Shown piece after piece: positions 1 to 8,760 of a DNA stretch of 64,000 bases. The stretch comes from Phosphoribacter sp037045045 (GTDB lineage Bacteria; Actinomycetota; Actinomycetes; Actinomycetales; Dermatophilaceae). The stretch lies in assembly GCA_037045045.1 (NCBI GenBank), contig JBAOHL010000004.1:124001-188000 (forward strand). The letters run 5' to 3'. The first letter of the stretch is position 1. Each line of letters starts with the position of its first letter. Made by a program: the position numbers and the translations under genes. The notes under the pieces were generated by a model. It worked only from the letters and a program-made list of their open reading frames with translations. It was not told where the DNA came from and did not search any database.

Positions 1-514
1 TGTCGACGGTGCCGTCCGTGTCCGCCCAGATCTCTTCCGCGGTCGTGCGGCGGTGGATCTCGGGGTTGGCCGGGTTGGCGAACTGCCGGGCCAGCACCGC
101 CCCCGGGCGCTGGCTGACGACCTCGTCGGCCCTGTCCACGGCGCCCTTCATCCCGAGGGCCGGATCGGTGAGGATGAGTTCTGCCCCGAAGGCCCGCAGC
201 AGCGCGCGCCGTTCCTTGGACATCGACTCCGGCATCGTCAACACGACGGTGTAGCCACGGGCCGCGCCGACCATGGCCAGGGCGATCCCCGTGTTACCGG
301 AGGTCGCCTCGACGATCGTGCCGCCGGGCTTGAGCTCGCCGGAGGCCTCGGCAGCGTCGACGATGGCCACGCCGATGCGGTCCTTCACCGAGTTGGCGGG
401 GTTGTAGAACTCGAGCTTGGCCACCACGGTCGCCACGGCATCCGGGAACAACCTGTTGATCCGGACCAGTGGGGTGTTGCCGATAAGAGCGGTGACGTCG
501 GCATGGATCGGCAT
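1..514 (-). CDS. cysK: Cysteine synthase A, O-acetylserine sulfhydrylase (C-terminus cut by window edge)
   Basis: PLP-dependent enzyme that makes L-cysteine from O-acetylserine and sulfide in the cytoplasm. About 171 codons are visible, starting with ATG at 514 behind a GAAGGTG-like ribosome site; the rest lies beyond the left edge. The N-terminus has the family pattern IGNTPLVR (residues 11-18), the PLP lysine in NSVKDR (K44), the TSGNTG phosphate/substrate loop (71-76) and PESMS (95-99). All active-site parts expected in this stretch are present, so the gene looks functional. A cystathionine beta-synthase paralog is possible because the distinguishing C-terminus is missing, but CysK fits best. 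Confidence 0.95.
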   Translation of the reverse strand, partial: MPIHADVTALIGNTPLVRINRLFPDAVATVVAKLEFYNPANSVKDRIGVAIVDAAEASGELKPGGTIVEATSGNTGIALAMVGAARGYTVVLTMPESMSKERRALLRAFGAELILTDPALGMKGAVDRADEVVSQRPGAVLARQFANPANPEIHRRTTAEEIWADTDGTVD

Positions 515-821
515 GAAGGCACCTTCGAGATCGACGGACGGGCCGGAGTTCCCCCGTGGACTCCGGGACCGCGTACCGCAGTTCCAACCCGGGATCACTT
601 ATGGGTATTCCAACGTCAGATTATCCAAGGACTGCGCCTGGTCCCTAATCCGCCCCCGTACTCGGCAGCCAATTCGCGCCGTACACACGGCATACCGGGC
701 AAGCCGGGCCGCTCGCGCGTCTGACCGCACACTCGACCCGCCGTGCCGAGCACTTGGCCCCAGCCCGCGGGTCTGCGAGGCTGACTCCGATCCAGGCCAC
801 GGCGGAAGGGAAGGTGCGGGC
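515..821. other. Intergenic region between cysK and the YtxH-like gene
   Basis: Divergent spacer of about 300 bp that must hold the promoters of cysK (leftward) and of the small membrane-associated gene at 822 (rightward). A locally AT-richer patch near 598-630 is the most promoter-like part, but I could not fix -35/-10 boxes. One GGCATACC motif lies near 689. I see no RNA gene or coding sequence here. Confidence 0.5.
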
Positions 822-1130
822 ATGGTCGGCTTCGTCGCCGGAGCGGCCGTCGGGTACGTGTTCGGCACCCGAGCCGGCCGGGCCCGCTACGAGCAGATCA
901 GGCGCGGGGCTCACCGGGCGTGGACGTCCGACCCGGTGCAGCAGCGCCTGGACCAGGCCGGCCAGGCGGTGCGCACCCAGGCGCTGCCCTACGTCGCGGA
1001 CAAGGTCGGCGACGCGATCAAGGCGGCCGGGCGTTCGGTCAAGGATCGGGCCACCCGCACCCTGCCGGCCACCGTCGAAACACGCGGCAACGGGGCCCTC
1101 TACGCCGACGCCACTCCCCCGCCGCGCTGA
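822..1130 (+). CDS. YtxH-like small membrane-anchored protein
   Basis: 102-residue protein starting MVGFVAGAAVGYVFGTRAGR, the short glycine-rich hydrophobic N-terminus followed by a basic, helical tail that is typical of actinobacterial YtxH/general-stress small proteins. The ATG at 822 is chosen because GGAAGGGAAGG lies 8-18 bases upstream; longer in-frame versions lack the family start. It probably sits at the inner membrane with a cytoplasmic amphipathic tail. No catalytic residues are visible and its role is unknown. It precedes a DUF1348/NTF2-like gene with an 80-base gap. Confidence 0.75.
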   Translation: MVGFVAGAAVGYVFGTRAGRARYEQIRRGAHRAWTSDPVQQRLDQAGQAVRTQALPYVADKVGDAIKAAGRSVKDRATRTLPATVETRGNGALYADATPPPR

Positions 1131-1209
1131 ACGTCGCAGGACCCCGCAGCAGAACTCCCGCGCCGACCCCCACCGCGCCGTTCGGGCGCGAGGACCCGAG
1201 GAGCCGCCC

Positions 1210-1677
1210 GTGTCCGACCAACCCGCGCCCCGTCCACCCATCCCGCCGTTCACCGAGGCGACCGCGCGCCAGAAGGTCCGCGCCGCCGAGGCGGCGTGGA
1301 ACACCCGAGACCCCGAGCGCGTCGCCGCGGCATACACGCCCGACTCGCAGTGGCGCAATCGCAGCGAGTTCGTCACCGGGCGCGATCAGATCGTCGCCTT
1401 CCTGCGGCGCAAGTGGGACACCGAGCTCGACTACGTCCTGCGCAAAGACCTGTGGGCGTTCGAGGATCGCCGTATCGCCGTGCGGTTCCAGTACGAGTGG
1501 CACGACGCAAACGGCCAGTGGTGGCGCTCGTACGGCAACGAGAACTGGGAGTTCGACGACCTGGGCTACATGGCGCGGCGCGAGGCGAGCATCAACGACG
1601 TGGCCATCGACGCGGCCGACCGGCGCCTACTGGCCCCCCGGGTCGAGGGCGACGAGTCAGGCATCCCGCTGCAGTAG
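1210..1677 (+). CDS. NTF2-like DUF1348 family protein
   Basis: 155 residues, GTG start with GAGGAG about ten bases upstream. The sequence matches the DUF1348 branch of the SnoaL/NTF2-like fold: an N-terminal helix (TARQKVRAAEAAWNTRDPER), then DSQWRNRSEFVTGRDQI and the aromatic-rich strands KWDTELDYVLRK, FQYEWHDANGQWWRSYGNENW and FDDLGYMARREASIND. Proteins of this family are small cytoplasmic cone-shaped folds with unassigned ligands. Length is normal for the family. No operon partner is clear; the next gene is convergent. Confidence 0.85.
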   Translation: MSDQPAPRPPIPPFTEATARQKVRAAEAAWNTRDPERVAAAYTPDSQWRNRSEFVTGRDQIVAFLRRKWDTELDYVLRKDLWAFEDRRIAVRFQYEWHDANGQWWRSYGNENWEFDDLGYMARREASINDVAIDAADRRLLAPRVEGDESGIPLQ

Positions 1678-1735
1678 TTCTCGCCCCCAGTTCTCGCCCC
1701 CAATGCGACTGTCCGCGGGGCCGGACGGGTCGGAG

Positions 1736-2242
1736 CTAGCCGGACTCGCCTGGGCGGGCTCGCAACAGCCGGGCCATGACCTCGCTGAACTGGGTGAGTT
1801 CGGGGCGGGACAGCGGCGCGAAGAAGGCCCGCTCGACGTCGTTCTCGGCGCGGTATGCCTCCTCCAGCCGGGCCGCGCCGACATCGGTGAGCCGCACGGT
1901 GACCAATCGCCGGTCGGCCGACTCTCGATGCCGCTCGACGAGCCCATCGCGCTCGAGCGTGTTGAGCACGCTGGACACGGCAGCCCGGGACAGACCCGAG
2001 AAGTGGGCGATCTCGCGGGGCTCGAGCTCCTCGGCCACCCACACGCAGAACATCACCCGAAAGCCGGCCATGCTCCATCCGGCGGGGCGGTGGACGATGG
2101 ATTCCAGGCGGGCGACGTGCAGCGTGGCCAGGCGAACGAGGTTGAAGCTGGCCCGCAACGCCTCGAGGTCCACGTCGCGGAAGGTCCGCGCGACCCGGCG
2201 GGTGGCGGCGTCCTCGAACGTGTCGGAACCGGCGAGTGTCAC
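1736..2242 (-). CDS. MarR-family transcriptional regulator
   Basis: 168-residue winged-helix regulator. The DNA-binding part reads GFRVMFCVWVAEELEPREIA, then FSGLSRAAVSSVLNTLERDG (recognition helix) and a wing ESADRRLVTVRLTD, all characteristic of MarR proteins. The GTG at 2242 is the first plausible start; the reading frame stays open much further upstream but that part does not resemble the family. It is divergent from the Fe-S reductase at 2459, so that gene is a possible target, by position only. No ligand can be inferred. Confidence 0.85.
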   Translation of the reverse strand: MTLAGSDTFEDAATRRVARTFRDVDLEALRASFNLVRLATLHVARLESIVHRPAGWSMAGFRVMFCVWVAEELEPREIAHFSGLSRAAVSSVLNTLERDGLVERHRESADRRLVTVRLTDVGAARLEEAYRAENDVERAFFAPLSRPELTQFSEVMARLLRARPGESG

Positions 2243-2445
2243 GGGGGCATGATGGCAGCCCGGTCCCCTCCGAGGCGACCCCCGCGGTCGAATCAGAGCA
2301 CCGGGCACGGTATGCCGCCCACCTCGGCTCGCGCGCAACCCGCACCGTTCGCGACCCCGTCGCTCGAGCGGCATACCCGCCTGTGACGTCGCACACCACT
2401 CGCGACCGTGATCACACCGCTGTGGGCGACTCGTTGGCGCGGAAC

Positions 2446-2451
2446 TATATT
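2446..2451 (+). promoter_or_regulatory. Putative -10 box of the Fe-S reductase gene (leaderless layout)
   Basis: TATATT lies only seven bases before the ATG at 2459, in otherwise GC-rich DNA. That spacing would put the transcription start at or next to the A of the ATG, giving a leaderless mRNA, which is common in actinobacteria. No Shine-Dalgarno sequence is seen, consistent with this reading. Confidence 0.5.
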
Positions 2452-2458
2452 CGCGAGT

Positions 2459-4765
2459 ATGAGCCCGCTCCAGATCGTCGCGATCACGCTGTGCTTCACG
2501 ATCCCGCTGCTCGGCTGGGTGCTGCTGTTCCGCCAGGTCGGGCGGTTCGTCAAGGTCTTCCGCTCGGGCCAGCCAGACGCGTCGCGGACCGATCAGCCGG
2601 CGGCGCGCACCTGGACCTTGGCCAAGGAGTTCCTCGGCCACACCCGGCTCGCGCGGCTGCCGATCGTGTCGATCGCGCACTGGTTCACCGCGCTGGGCTT
2701 CCTCATCCTCTTCGCGACGCTCGTCAACGCCTTCTTCCAGCTCATCTGGGCCGACTTCCGCCTCCCGGTCCTCGGTCACTTCGCGCCGTTCGAGTGGGTC
2801 ATCGAACTCTTCGCCGGCGTGGGTTTCCTCGCGATCACCGTGCTCATCGTCATCCGCCAGATCGCTCACCCCCGTCGGGCGGCGGGCACCGCGGGTCGGC
2901 GATCGCGGTTCTTCGGGTCAACCTGGTGGCAGGCCTACTACGTCGAGTTCACGATCTTCGTCGTCATGCTGTGCATCATGCTGTTGCGCACCCTCGAGGC
3001 GCGCATGGTGCAACTCGCCGCCCCGGACGAGTCCCTCGTCGTCCACTTCCCGCTGAGCGGCTGGGGCACGGTGTTGTGGAAGGGGCTCGACCTCGAGGGC
3101 GTCAAGCAGGCCATCTACCTCGTGGCCATGGTGAAGATCCTCGTCTCGTTCGCGTGGATGATCACCATCTCGCTGCAGCCGACGATGGGCGTGGCCTGGC
3201 ACCGCTTCCTCGCCTTCTTCAACATCTGGTTCAAGCGCCACCCTCACGGTCGCACCTCCCTGGGTGCCCTACAGCCGATGATGGTCGCCGGCAAGCCCGT
3301 GGACCTGGAGGCCATCGAGGAACTCGACGAGGACGCCTCGCTCGGGGTGGGCAAGATCCAGGACTTCACCTGGAAGGGCCTGCTCGACTTCACCACGTGC
3401 ACCGAGTGCGGCCGGTGCCAAAGCCAGTGCCCGGCCTGGAACACCGACAAGCCGCTCTCGCCGAAGCTCGTCGTCATGACGCTGCGGGATCACGCCTACG
3501 CGAAGGCGCCGTGGCTCACCGCCTCGGAAAAGGCCCGCGAGGACCTGCCGGCGCACACCCTCAAGCTCGCCGACGCCCCCCTGATCGGGCACAACGAGTA
3601 CGACCACAACCACCCGCTCACGGCATACGACGCCCTCGGTCTGGACGGCGTCATCGACGAGGACGCGCTGTGGTCGTGCACGACCTGCGGCGCCTGCGTC
3701 GAACAGTGCCCGGTCGACATCGAGCACGTCGACCACATCGTCGACATGCGCCGGTATCAGAACCTCATCGCCTCGGCGTTCCCGAGCGAACTTGGCGGGC
3801 TGTTCAAGAACCTCGAGAAGAACTCGAACCCCTGGGGCCTGGCACCGCGGATGCGGATGGACTGGGCCAAGGACCTGCCCTTCGAGGTGCCCATTGCCGG
3901 GGCCGACGTCGATGACCTGTCCGAGGTGGACTACCTGTTCTGGGTGGGCTGCGCCGGGGCGTTCGAGGACCGGGCCAAGCGGACCTCACGGGCGGTCGCG
4001 GAACTGCTGCACACCGCCGGGGTCTCGTTCGCCGTGCTCGGCGACGGCGAGGCCTGCACCGGCGACTCGGCCCGACGCGCCGGCAACGAGTTCCTCTTCC
4101 AGATGCTCGCCCAGCAAAACGTCGAAGTGCTCAAGGAGGTGGGGGCGAAGCAGATCGTCGTCACCTGCGCGCACTGCTACAACACGTTGAAGAACGAGTA
4201 CCCGCAGCTCGGCGGCACCTACGAGGTCCTCCACCACACCCAGCTGCTCAACCGGCTGGTCCGCGAGGGTCGGCTCGTGCCCGTGTCGCGTCCCGGGGAG
4301 TCCGGTGGCACCAAGGACGCCTCGACGGCAGCGACGGTCACCTACCACGACCCGTGCTACCTCGGTCGGCACAACCACGTCTATGCACCACCGCGCGAGC
4401 TGCTCGGTGCGCTGCCGGGCGTGACGATGACCGAGATGGACCGCCACGGGCAGAAGTCGTTCTGCTGCGGCGCCGGCGGGGCCCGGATGTGGATGGAGGA
4501 GCGCCTCGGCACCCGGATCAACGTCAACCGCGCGACCGAGGCCGTCGGCACCGGTGCGGCCCGGATCGCCGTGGGCTGCCCGTTCTGCAAGGTCATGCTC
4601 AGCGACGGGGTGAACAAGCTCGTTGAGGAGAAGAAGGCCACCGAAGGCGCCGTCGAGGTCGTCGACGTCGCCCAGATGCTGCTCGCCGCGGTCCGCCGAG
4701 GTTCCGACGGCCCTGCCGCCGCCGCAGCCGCAGCACCCGAGCCGGAGCCAGCGCCCACCGCCTGA
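2459..4765 (+). CDS. Membrane Fe-S reductase with two CCG domains (HdrB/GlpC-like, Rv0338c-type)
   Basis: 768-residue protein resembling the mycobacterial iron-sulfur reductase Rv0338c. The N-terminal 230 residues hold about five membrane spans, like the gamma subunit of respiratory nitrate reductase. Two ferredoxin-type 4Fe-4S motifs follow: CTECGRCQSQCP near residue 314 and CTTCGACVEQCP near 407. The C-terminal half carries the duplicated cysteine-rich CCG domain of heterodisulfide reductase B (CAHCYNTLKN near 570, HDPCYLGRHN, FCCGAGGARMWMEE near 668). It likely moves electrons between a cytoplasmic donor and the quinone pool; the substrate is unknown. The Ala/Pro-rich tail is probably disordered. 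Confidence 0.92.
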   Translation: MSPLQIVAITLCFTIPLLGWVLLFRQVGRFVKVFRSGQPDASRTDQPAARTWTLAKEFLGHTRLARLPIVSIAHWFTALGFLILFATLVNAFFQLIWADFRLPVLGHFAPFEWVIELFAGVGFLAITVLIVIRQIAHPRRAAGTAGRRSRFFGSTWWQAYYVEFTIFVVMLCIMLLRTLEARMVQLAAPDESLVVHFPLSGWGTVLWKGLDLEGVKQAIYLVAMVKILVSFAWMITISLQPTMGVAWHRFLAFFNIWFKRHPHGRTSLGALQPMMVAGKPVDLEAIEELDEDASLGVGKIQDFTWKGLLDFTTCTECGRCQSQCPAWNTDKPLSPKLVVMTLRDHAYAKAPWLTASEKAREDLPAHTLKLADAPLIGHNEYDHNHPLTAYDALGLDGVIDEDALWSCTTCGACVEQCPVDIEHVDHIVDMRRYQNLIASAFPSELGGLFKNLEKNSNPWGLAPRMRMDWAKDLPFEVPIAGADVDDLSEVDYLFWVGCAGAFEDRAKRTSRAVAELLHTAGVSFAVLGDGEACTGDSARRAGNEFLFQMLAQQNVEVLKEVGAKQIVVTCAHCYNTLKNEYPQLGGTYEVLHHTQLLNRLVREGRLVPVSRPGESGGTKDASTAATVTYHDPCYLGRHNHVYAPPRELLGALPGVTMTEMDRHGQKSFCCGAGGARMWMEERLGTRINVNRATEAVGTGAARIAVGCPFCKVMLSDGVNKLVEEKKATEGAVEVVDVAQMLLAAVRRGSDGPAAAAAAAPEPEPAPTA

Positions 4766-4773
4766 CGGACCCG

Positions 4774-4816
4774 CACCGAGGGCCCGACCCGGGTCGATCG
4801 GGTCGGGCCCTCGGTG
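4774..4816. terminator. Bidirectional terminator-like hairpin between convergent genes
   Basis: A perfect 16-bp inverted repeat (arms CACCGAGGGCCCGACC at 4774-4789 and its complement at 4801-4816) with an 11-base loop. It sits exactly between the Fe-S reductase stop (4765) and the stop of the leftward ABC substrate-binding gene (4820). It lacks a T-run, usual for high-GC actinobacterial terminators. Confidence 0.85.
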
Positions 4817-4819
4817 TGG

Positions 4820-5779
4820 CTACCCGAGCCCGACCTTGCCGACGAACTCCTTGGCCACGACGGCGGCGTCCTTCTTGTCGACGTCGACCTGCTTGACCAA
4901 GCCGGTCAGGGTCGCCGTGTCGAGCTTGGCCGAGACGGCGTTGAGTGCGGCGGTCAGCGTATCGCCGACCTTGTCCTTGCGCACCAGCGGGACGACGTTG
5001 TCCGAGCCGAACAGCAACTTCGGGTCGGCGAGGGTGACGAAGCCGTTGGTGGCGATCGACGGGTCGGTCGAGAAGATGTTCGCCGCCTGAGCCTGCCCGT
5101 TGAGCAGTGCGTCGACAACGGCCTTGCCCTTGAGCGGACGGAAGTCCCGGGGCACGAGGTTGTACTCGGCCTTGAGTCCCACCAGCCCCTGCTGGCGGCT
5201 CTGGAACTCCGGCGGTGCGGCGATCACGACGTCGCTCTGGTGGGCCACGAGGTCACCGATCTGGGTCAGCGACCACTTCGTCGCGGTGTCCTTCGTGACG
5301 ACGATGGAGTTCTTGTCTTCGGCCGTGCTCTTGTCGAGCACGGTGAGCGTCGCCGGCAGGGCGGACTTGAGGGCTGTGTAGACCTCGTCGGAGGCCTTCG
5401 CGGTGGCGTCCTTCTTGAGGTAACTCAGCAGGGAGCCGGTGTACTCCGGAACGAGGTCCACGGACTTGTCGTCCAGCGCCTTGAGGTAGATCTCGCGACT
5501 GCCGATGTTGGGACGGGTCGTCGCCTTGATGCCCTTGGCGTTCAGCGCCGCCGCGTAGACCTCGGCGAGGACCTGCGATTCGGAGAAGTCTGCCGACCCC
5601 ACGATGACGCTCGTCGAGCCGGCCGCACTAGAGGCGCTCGACTTCGTCGGGTCGGAGGACGCCCCGCAGGCGGCGAGGCCGACCACGGCGACCACACCGA
5701 CGACGGCCAGGACACCGCGTTCGCGCACGCGCTGCGACCCGACGCGGGCACCGAAGGCAAAGAGTGTGGAGGGGGTCAT
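4820..5779 (-). CDS. Glycine betaine/choline-type ABC transporter substrate-binding lipoprotein
   Basis: 319-residue extracytoplasmic binding protein of the OsmF/OpuAC (quaternary amine) family. A signal peptide ends in the lipobox GLAAC (lipidated C38), followed by a Ser-rich linker and the mature domain beginning TSVIVGSADFSESQVLAEVY. The signatures IGSREIYLKALDDKSVDLVPEYTGSL and LVAHQSDVVIAAPPEF match the family. It is the last gene of a four-gene leftward operon (ATPase, two permeases, binding protein) and overlaps the upstream permease by four bases. Substrate could be betaine, choline, carnitine or another compatible solute; sequence alone does not decide. Confidence 0.92.
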   Translation of the reverse strand: MTPSTLFAFGARVGSQRVRERGVLAVVGVVAVVGLAACGASSDPTKSSASSAAGSTSVIVGSADFSESQVLAEVYAAALNAKGIKATTRPNIGSREIYLKALDDKSVDLVPEYTGSLLSYLKKDATAKASDEVYTALKSALPATLTVLDKSTAEDKNSIVVTKDTATKWSLTQIGDLVAHQSDVVIAAPPEFQSRQQGLVGLKAEYNLVPRDFRPLKGKAVVDALLNGQAQAANIFSTDPSIATNGFVTLADPKLLFGSDNVVPLVRKDKVGDTLTAALNAVSAKLDTATLTGLVKQVDVDKKDAAVVAKEFVGKVGLG

Positions 5780-6534
5780 GTCAGCTCGCTTCCGATCGAA
5801 GGGACGCCGGGCGCGGGCACCCGACCCTTGGGGTGGTCAACAGGTCTGCCGTCGCGGAACTTCCCGGTCAGTCCCGGCGACACGGCATACCGCTGGAGGA
5901 GGGCGAACGCGCCGTCGACAAGCAGGGCCAACGCGGCGACGAGGATCGCACCGCCGGCCATCTGCGCGTAGTCGCGCACGGCCAGCCCGTCGATGAGGTA
6001 ACGCCCGAGGCCGCCGAGACTCACCGACGCGGCGATGGTCGCGGTGGCGATGACCTGCAGGCTCGCCCCGCGCAGCCCAGACAGCAGCAGTGGCAGGGCG
6101 CACGGCAGCTCGACCCGGCGCAGCACCTCGCCGCCGCGCATGCCCATCCCGTATGCCGCGTCTCGCACCGCGGGGTCGACGGCCTCGACCCCGGAATAGG
6201 CGCCGGACAGCAGAGGCGGCACGGCCAGCAGGACGAGGACGACGACGCTGGGGATGACGAAGGCGAGGTCGTTGGCGATCCGCGGCCCGACGAACATCGA
6301 CACCGCGAAGAGCAACCCGAGGCTCGGCACGGCTCGGGCGGTGTTGCCGAGGGTCACCAGCCATCGAGCCCGGCCGGTGTGCCCGACCCAGAGCCCGAGT
6401 GGCACGGCGATTGCCGCGGCGACGAGCAGGGACACTGCCGAGTACCCGAGGTGTTCGGCGAGCCGTCGGGCGATGCCCCGGTTGCCCGACCACTGCTGCG
6501 GGTCGGTGAGCCAAACGAGGATGTCCCCGAACAT
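5776..6534 (-). CDS. Quaternary-amine ABC transporter permease (ProW-like), second copy
   Basis: 252-residue inner-membrane permease with about six spans. The EAA-loop region reads VRDAAYGMGMRGGEVLRRVELPCALPLLLSGLR (positions about 130-165), the contact site for the ATPase. The C-terminal 30 residues are polar and Pro-rich. It is translated in an operon: it starts seven bases after the upstream permease stops, and its own end overlaps the binding-protein start by four bases (ATGA). Confidence 0.92.
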   Translation of the reverse strand: MFGDILVWLTDPQQWSGNRGIARRLAEHLGYSAVSLLVAAAIAVPLGLWVGHTGRARWLVTLGNTARAVPSLGLLFAVSMFVGPRIANDLAFVIPSVVVLVLLAVPPLLSGAYSGVEAVDPAVRDAAYGMGMRGGEVLRRVELPCALPLLLSGLRGASLQVIATATIAASVSLGGLGRYLIDGLAVRDYAQMAGGAILVAALALLVDGAFALLQRYAVSPGLTGKFRDGRPVDHPKGRVPAPGVPSIGSELT

Positions 6535-6541
6535 CGGGCCC

Positions 6542-7180
6542 TCACCCCCGCGCTCTCGCCCAGGGCGTGAGGGCCCAGGCGCCGGCGCGGATCGCGAGGT
6601 CGAAGGCCAGCGCGAGGACGAGACACCCGGTGATCCCCACGGCGATCTCCAACGGGAAGGAACGCTGGTAGCCGTCGGTGAGGTAGTAGCCCAGTTGCGG
6701 GTAGCCGATCAGCGAGGCGACGCTGACGATGCTCACGTTGCTCACCGCGGCGACCCGGAGTCCGCTCGCGATGACCGGGACGGCCAGCGGCAACTCGACG
6801 GCGAGCGCGCGGCCCAGGCCGCGGTAGCCCATCGCCGTCGCGGCTTGCCGGGTCGTCTCGGACACCGCGCCGAGACCGTCGGCAACGGTGCGCACAAGCA
6901 GGGCGACGGTGTAGATCGTCATGGCCACGTAGACGTTGCGGCTGTCGAGGATCTGCGTGCCGAGGGCTAGCGGCATGAGGATGAACAGCGCGAGGCTGGG
7001 GATCGTGTAGAGCAGGCCGCTGCCGCCGACGAGCAGCGGCGAGGCCCGCGGGTAGCGGCGGGCCAGCCAGCCGAGCGGCAGCGCGAGCGCGAGCCCGATG
7101 AGCAGCGGGATGCCGGCGAGCAGGGCGTGCGCGACGGCATACCCCCCGATGTCCCCGAGGTGCTCCAGCACCCAATTCAC
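6542..7180 (-). CDS. Quaternary-amine ABC transporter permease (ProW-like), first copy
   Basis: 212-residue permease paralogous to the next gene. The GTG at 7180 overlaps the ATPase stop by four bases, which fixes the start and shows translational coupling. It has about five or six membrane spans and an EAA loop (TRQAATAMGYRGLGRALAVELPLAVPVIASGLR). Together the two permeases would form a heterodimeric channel, as in OpuC/OpuB-type systems. Confidence 0.92.
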   Translation of the reverse strand: MNWVLEHLGDIGGYAVAHALLAGIPLLIGLALALPLGWLARRYPRASPLLVGGSGLLYTIPSLALFILMPLALGTQILDSRNVYVAMTIYTVALLVRTVADGLGAVSETTRQAATAMGYRGLGRALAVELPLAVPVIASGLRVAAVSNVSIVSVASLIGYPQLGYYLTDGYQRSFPLEIAVGITGCLVLALAFDLAIRAGAWALTPWARARG

Positions 7181-8319
7181 GGCGACCCCCGACCGTGTGG
7201 CGCGTCCGGCGGTCCGACATCCTTGGAGTTCGGGGTCGCCTCGGTGCGGGCGAGGGCCGCGAGCACCTGATCCGCGGTGACGGTGCCCCGCAGCGATCCG
7301 GCCGCGTCGACGAGGACGCCCCGGCCCGACGGCGCGGACAGGGCCGCGTCGAGGACGGCCCGCAGCGTTCCGTCGACCCGGGCCACGGTGCCGCCGCGGT
7401 GCAGCGTCTGCGCGCTGATCGGCGCGGTCAGGCGGGACGGTTCGACCCACCCCAACGGGCGGCCCTCGTTGTCGACGACGAGCAGCCAGCGATCTTGGGT
7501 GGCCGCCTCGGCCGCCGCTGCCGAGGCACCGAGGAGCACCGTCGGCTCGGCCGCGAGGTCGAGCCGAGGCGCGTCCCGGAAGCCCAGCGCCCGATAGCCG
7601 CGATCGCGCCCGACGAAGTCGGCGACGAAGTCGTCGACGGGGTCTTCGAGCAACCGCTCCGGGGCGGCCACCTGCGCCAGCAGCCCCCCGACGCGCAGCA
7701 CGGCGACCTGGTCGCCGAGCCGGATCGCCTCGTCGATGTCGTGGGTGACGAAGAGGATGGTCTTGCCGAGCTCGCCCTGCAGGCGCAGGAACTCGTTCTG
7801 CAACTGCTCGCGGACCACCGGGTCCACCGCCGAGAACGGCTCGTCCATGAGCATCACCGGCGGATCTGCGGCCAGGGCCCGGGCCACCCCGACCCGCTGC
7901 TGCTGACCGCCGGAGAGCTGACTCGGGTAGCGGTGCGCGAGGGCAGCGTCGAGGCCGACCCGTTCGAGCACCTCCATCGCCCGAGCGCGGGCGCGCCGGC
8001 GGTCCCACCCGAGCAGGCGGGGAATCGTCGCGACGTTGTCGACCACCGTGCGGTGCGGGAACAGGCCGGCGTGCTGGATGACGTAGCCGATCCCCCGGCG
8101 CAACTGGGCCTCGTCGAGGGTCGCCGTGTCCTGTCCGGACAGCCAGATCGTCCCGGAGGTCGGCTCGACCATCCGGTTGACCATCCGCAGCGTCGTCGTC
8201 TTGCCACAGCCGGACGGGCCGACGAGCACGGTGATCTGGCCCGTGGGCGCCTCGAGGGTCAGGTCCTCGACCGCGAACCCCGCGGCATACCGTTTGCTGA
8301 CCCCCTCGAAGCGGATCAT
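7177..8319 (-). CDS. Quaternary-amine ABC transporter ATPase with tandem CBS domains (ProV/OpuCA-like)
   Basis: 380-residue ATP-binding subunit. Walker A GPSGCGKT (34-41), signature LSGGQQQR (135-142), Walker B VMLMDEP (155-161) and a switch histidine in FVTHDIDEA are intact. After the nucleotide-binding domain come two CBS modules (about 255-375), which in OpuA/OpuC relatives sense ionic strength or nucleotides and gate transport. First gene of the operon, so transcription must start upstream of 8319. The last 20 residues are low-complexity. Confidence 0.95.
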   Translation of the reverse strand: MIRFEGVSKRYAAGFAVEDLTLEAPTGQITVLVGPSGCGKTTTLRMVNRMVEPTSGTIWLSGQDTATLDEAQLRRGIGYVIQHAGLFPHRTVVDNVATIPRLLGWDRRRARARAMEVLERVGLDAALAHRYPSQLSGGQQQRVGVARALAADPPVMLMDEPFSAVDPVVREQLQNEFLRLQGELGKTILFVTHDIDEAIRLGDQVAVLRVGGLLAQVAAPERLLEDPVDDFVADFVGRDRGYRALGFRDAPRLDLAAEPTVLLGASAAAAEAATQDRWLLVVDNEGRPLGWVEPSRLTAPISAQTLHRGGTVARVDGTLRAVLDAALSAPSGRGVLVDAAGSLRGTVTADQVLAALARTEATPNSKDVGPPDAPHGRGSP

Positions 8320-8384
8320 GGCGGCAACCTAGCCGACGGGTCCGACAGTCGCCCGCTGGGAGGAGCTGCCGGGTGTGCGAGTGG

Positions 8385-8750
8385 CTAGGTGCGGCGGCTC
8401 AGCTCGACCATCGGAGTATCGGCCACGACGGTCCGGCGGGCCATCGGCACCGCCTTGAGGTATGCCGCCGCGGCAAGGTCGCGCGCCGGTCCGGTGAGCA
8501 CGCGGCCGGTCACCGCGTGGAGCCGTCCCTCGTAGTCCAGGCGAGCCGGCAGGGGGGCGCGGAAGGCCCGCCACCACGTCTTGCGGGCGTGCTGTCCGAC
8601 CGCGACGAGCCAGCCGTCGCCGTGGGGCACCGCCCAGATCGGCAGCTCCACCGCGGATCCGGAGGTCGGCGCGGAGTACGAGAGGATCCCCGTGTGTCGT
8701 CCGGTGAGCCGACGCAACGGGGATCTCGCGATCATGTCCATGAGAGCCAC
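8385..8750 (-). CDS. Small nitroreductase/deazaflavin-type family protein
   Basis: 121 residues. The pattern RLTGRHTGILSYSAPTSGSAVELPIWAVPHGDGWLVAVGQ resembles the split-barrel Ddn-like (F420-dependent nitroreductase) proteins, in which a TGRxSG loop precedes the strand carrying the cofactor. The GTG at 8750 has a perfect AGGAGG six bases upstream; that site overlaps the dcd stop region, so the gene is the second member of a dcd operon with a ten-base gap. Cofactor preference (F420, FMN or none) cannot be told; family assignment is moderate. Confidence 0.6.
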   Translation of the reverse strand: MALMDMIARSPLRRLTGRHTGILSYSAPTSGSAVELPIWAVPHGDGWLVAVGQHARKTWWRAFRAPLPARLDYEGRLHAVTGRVLTGPARDLAAAAYLKAVPMARRTVVADTPMVELSRRT

Positions 8751-8760
8751 GGCATACCTC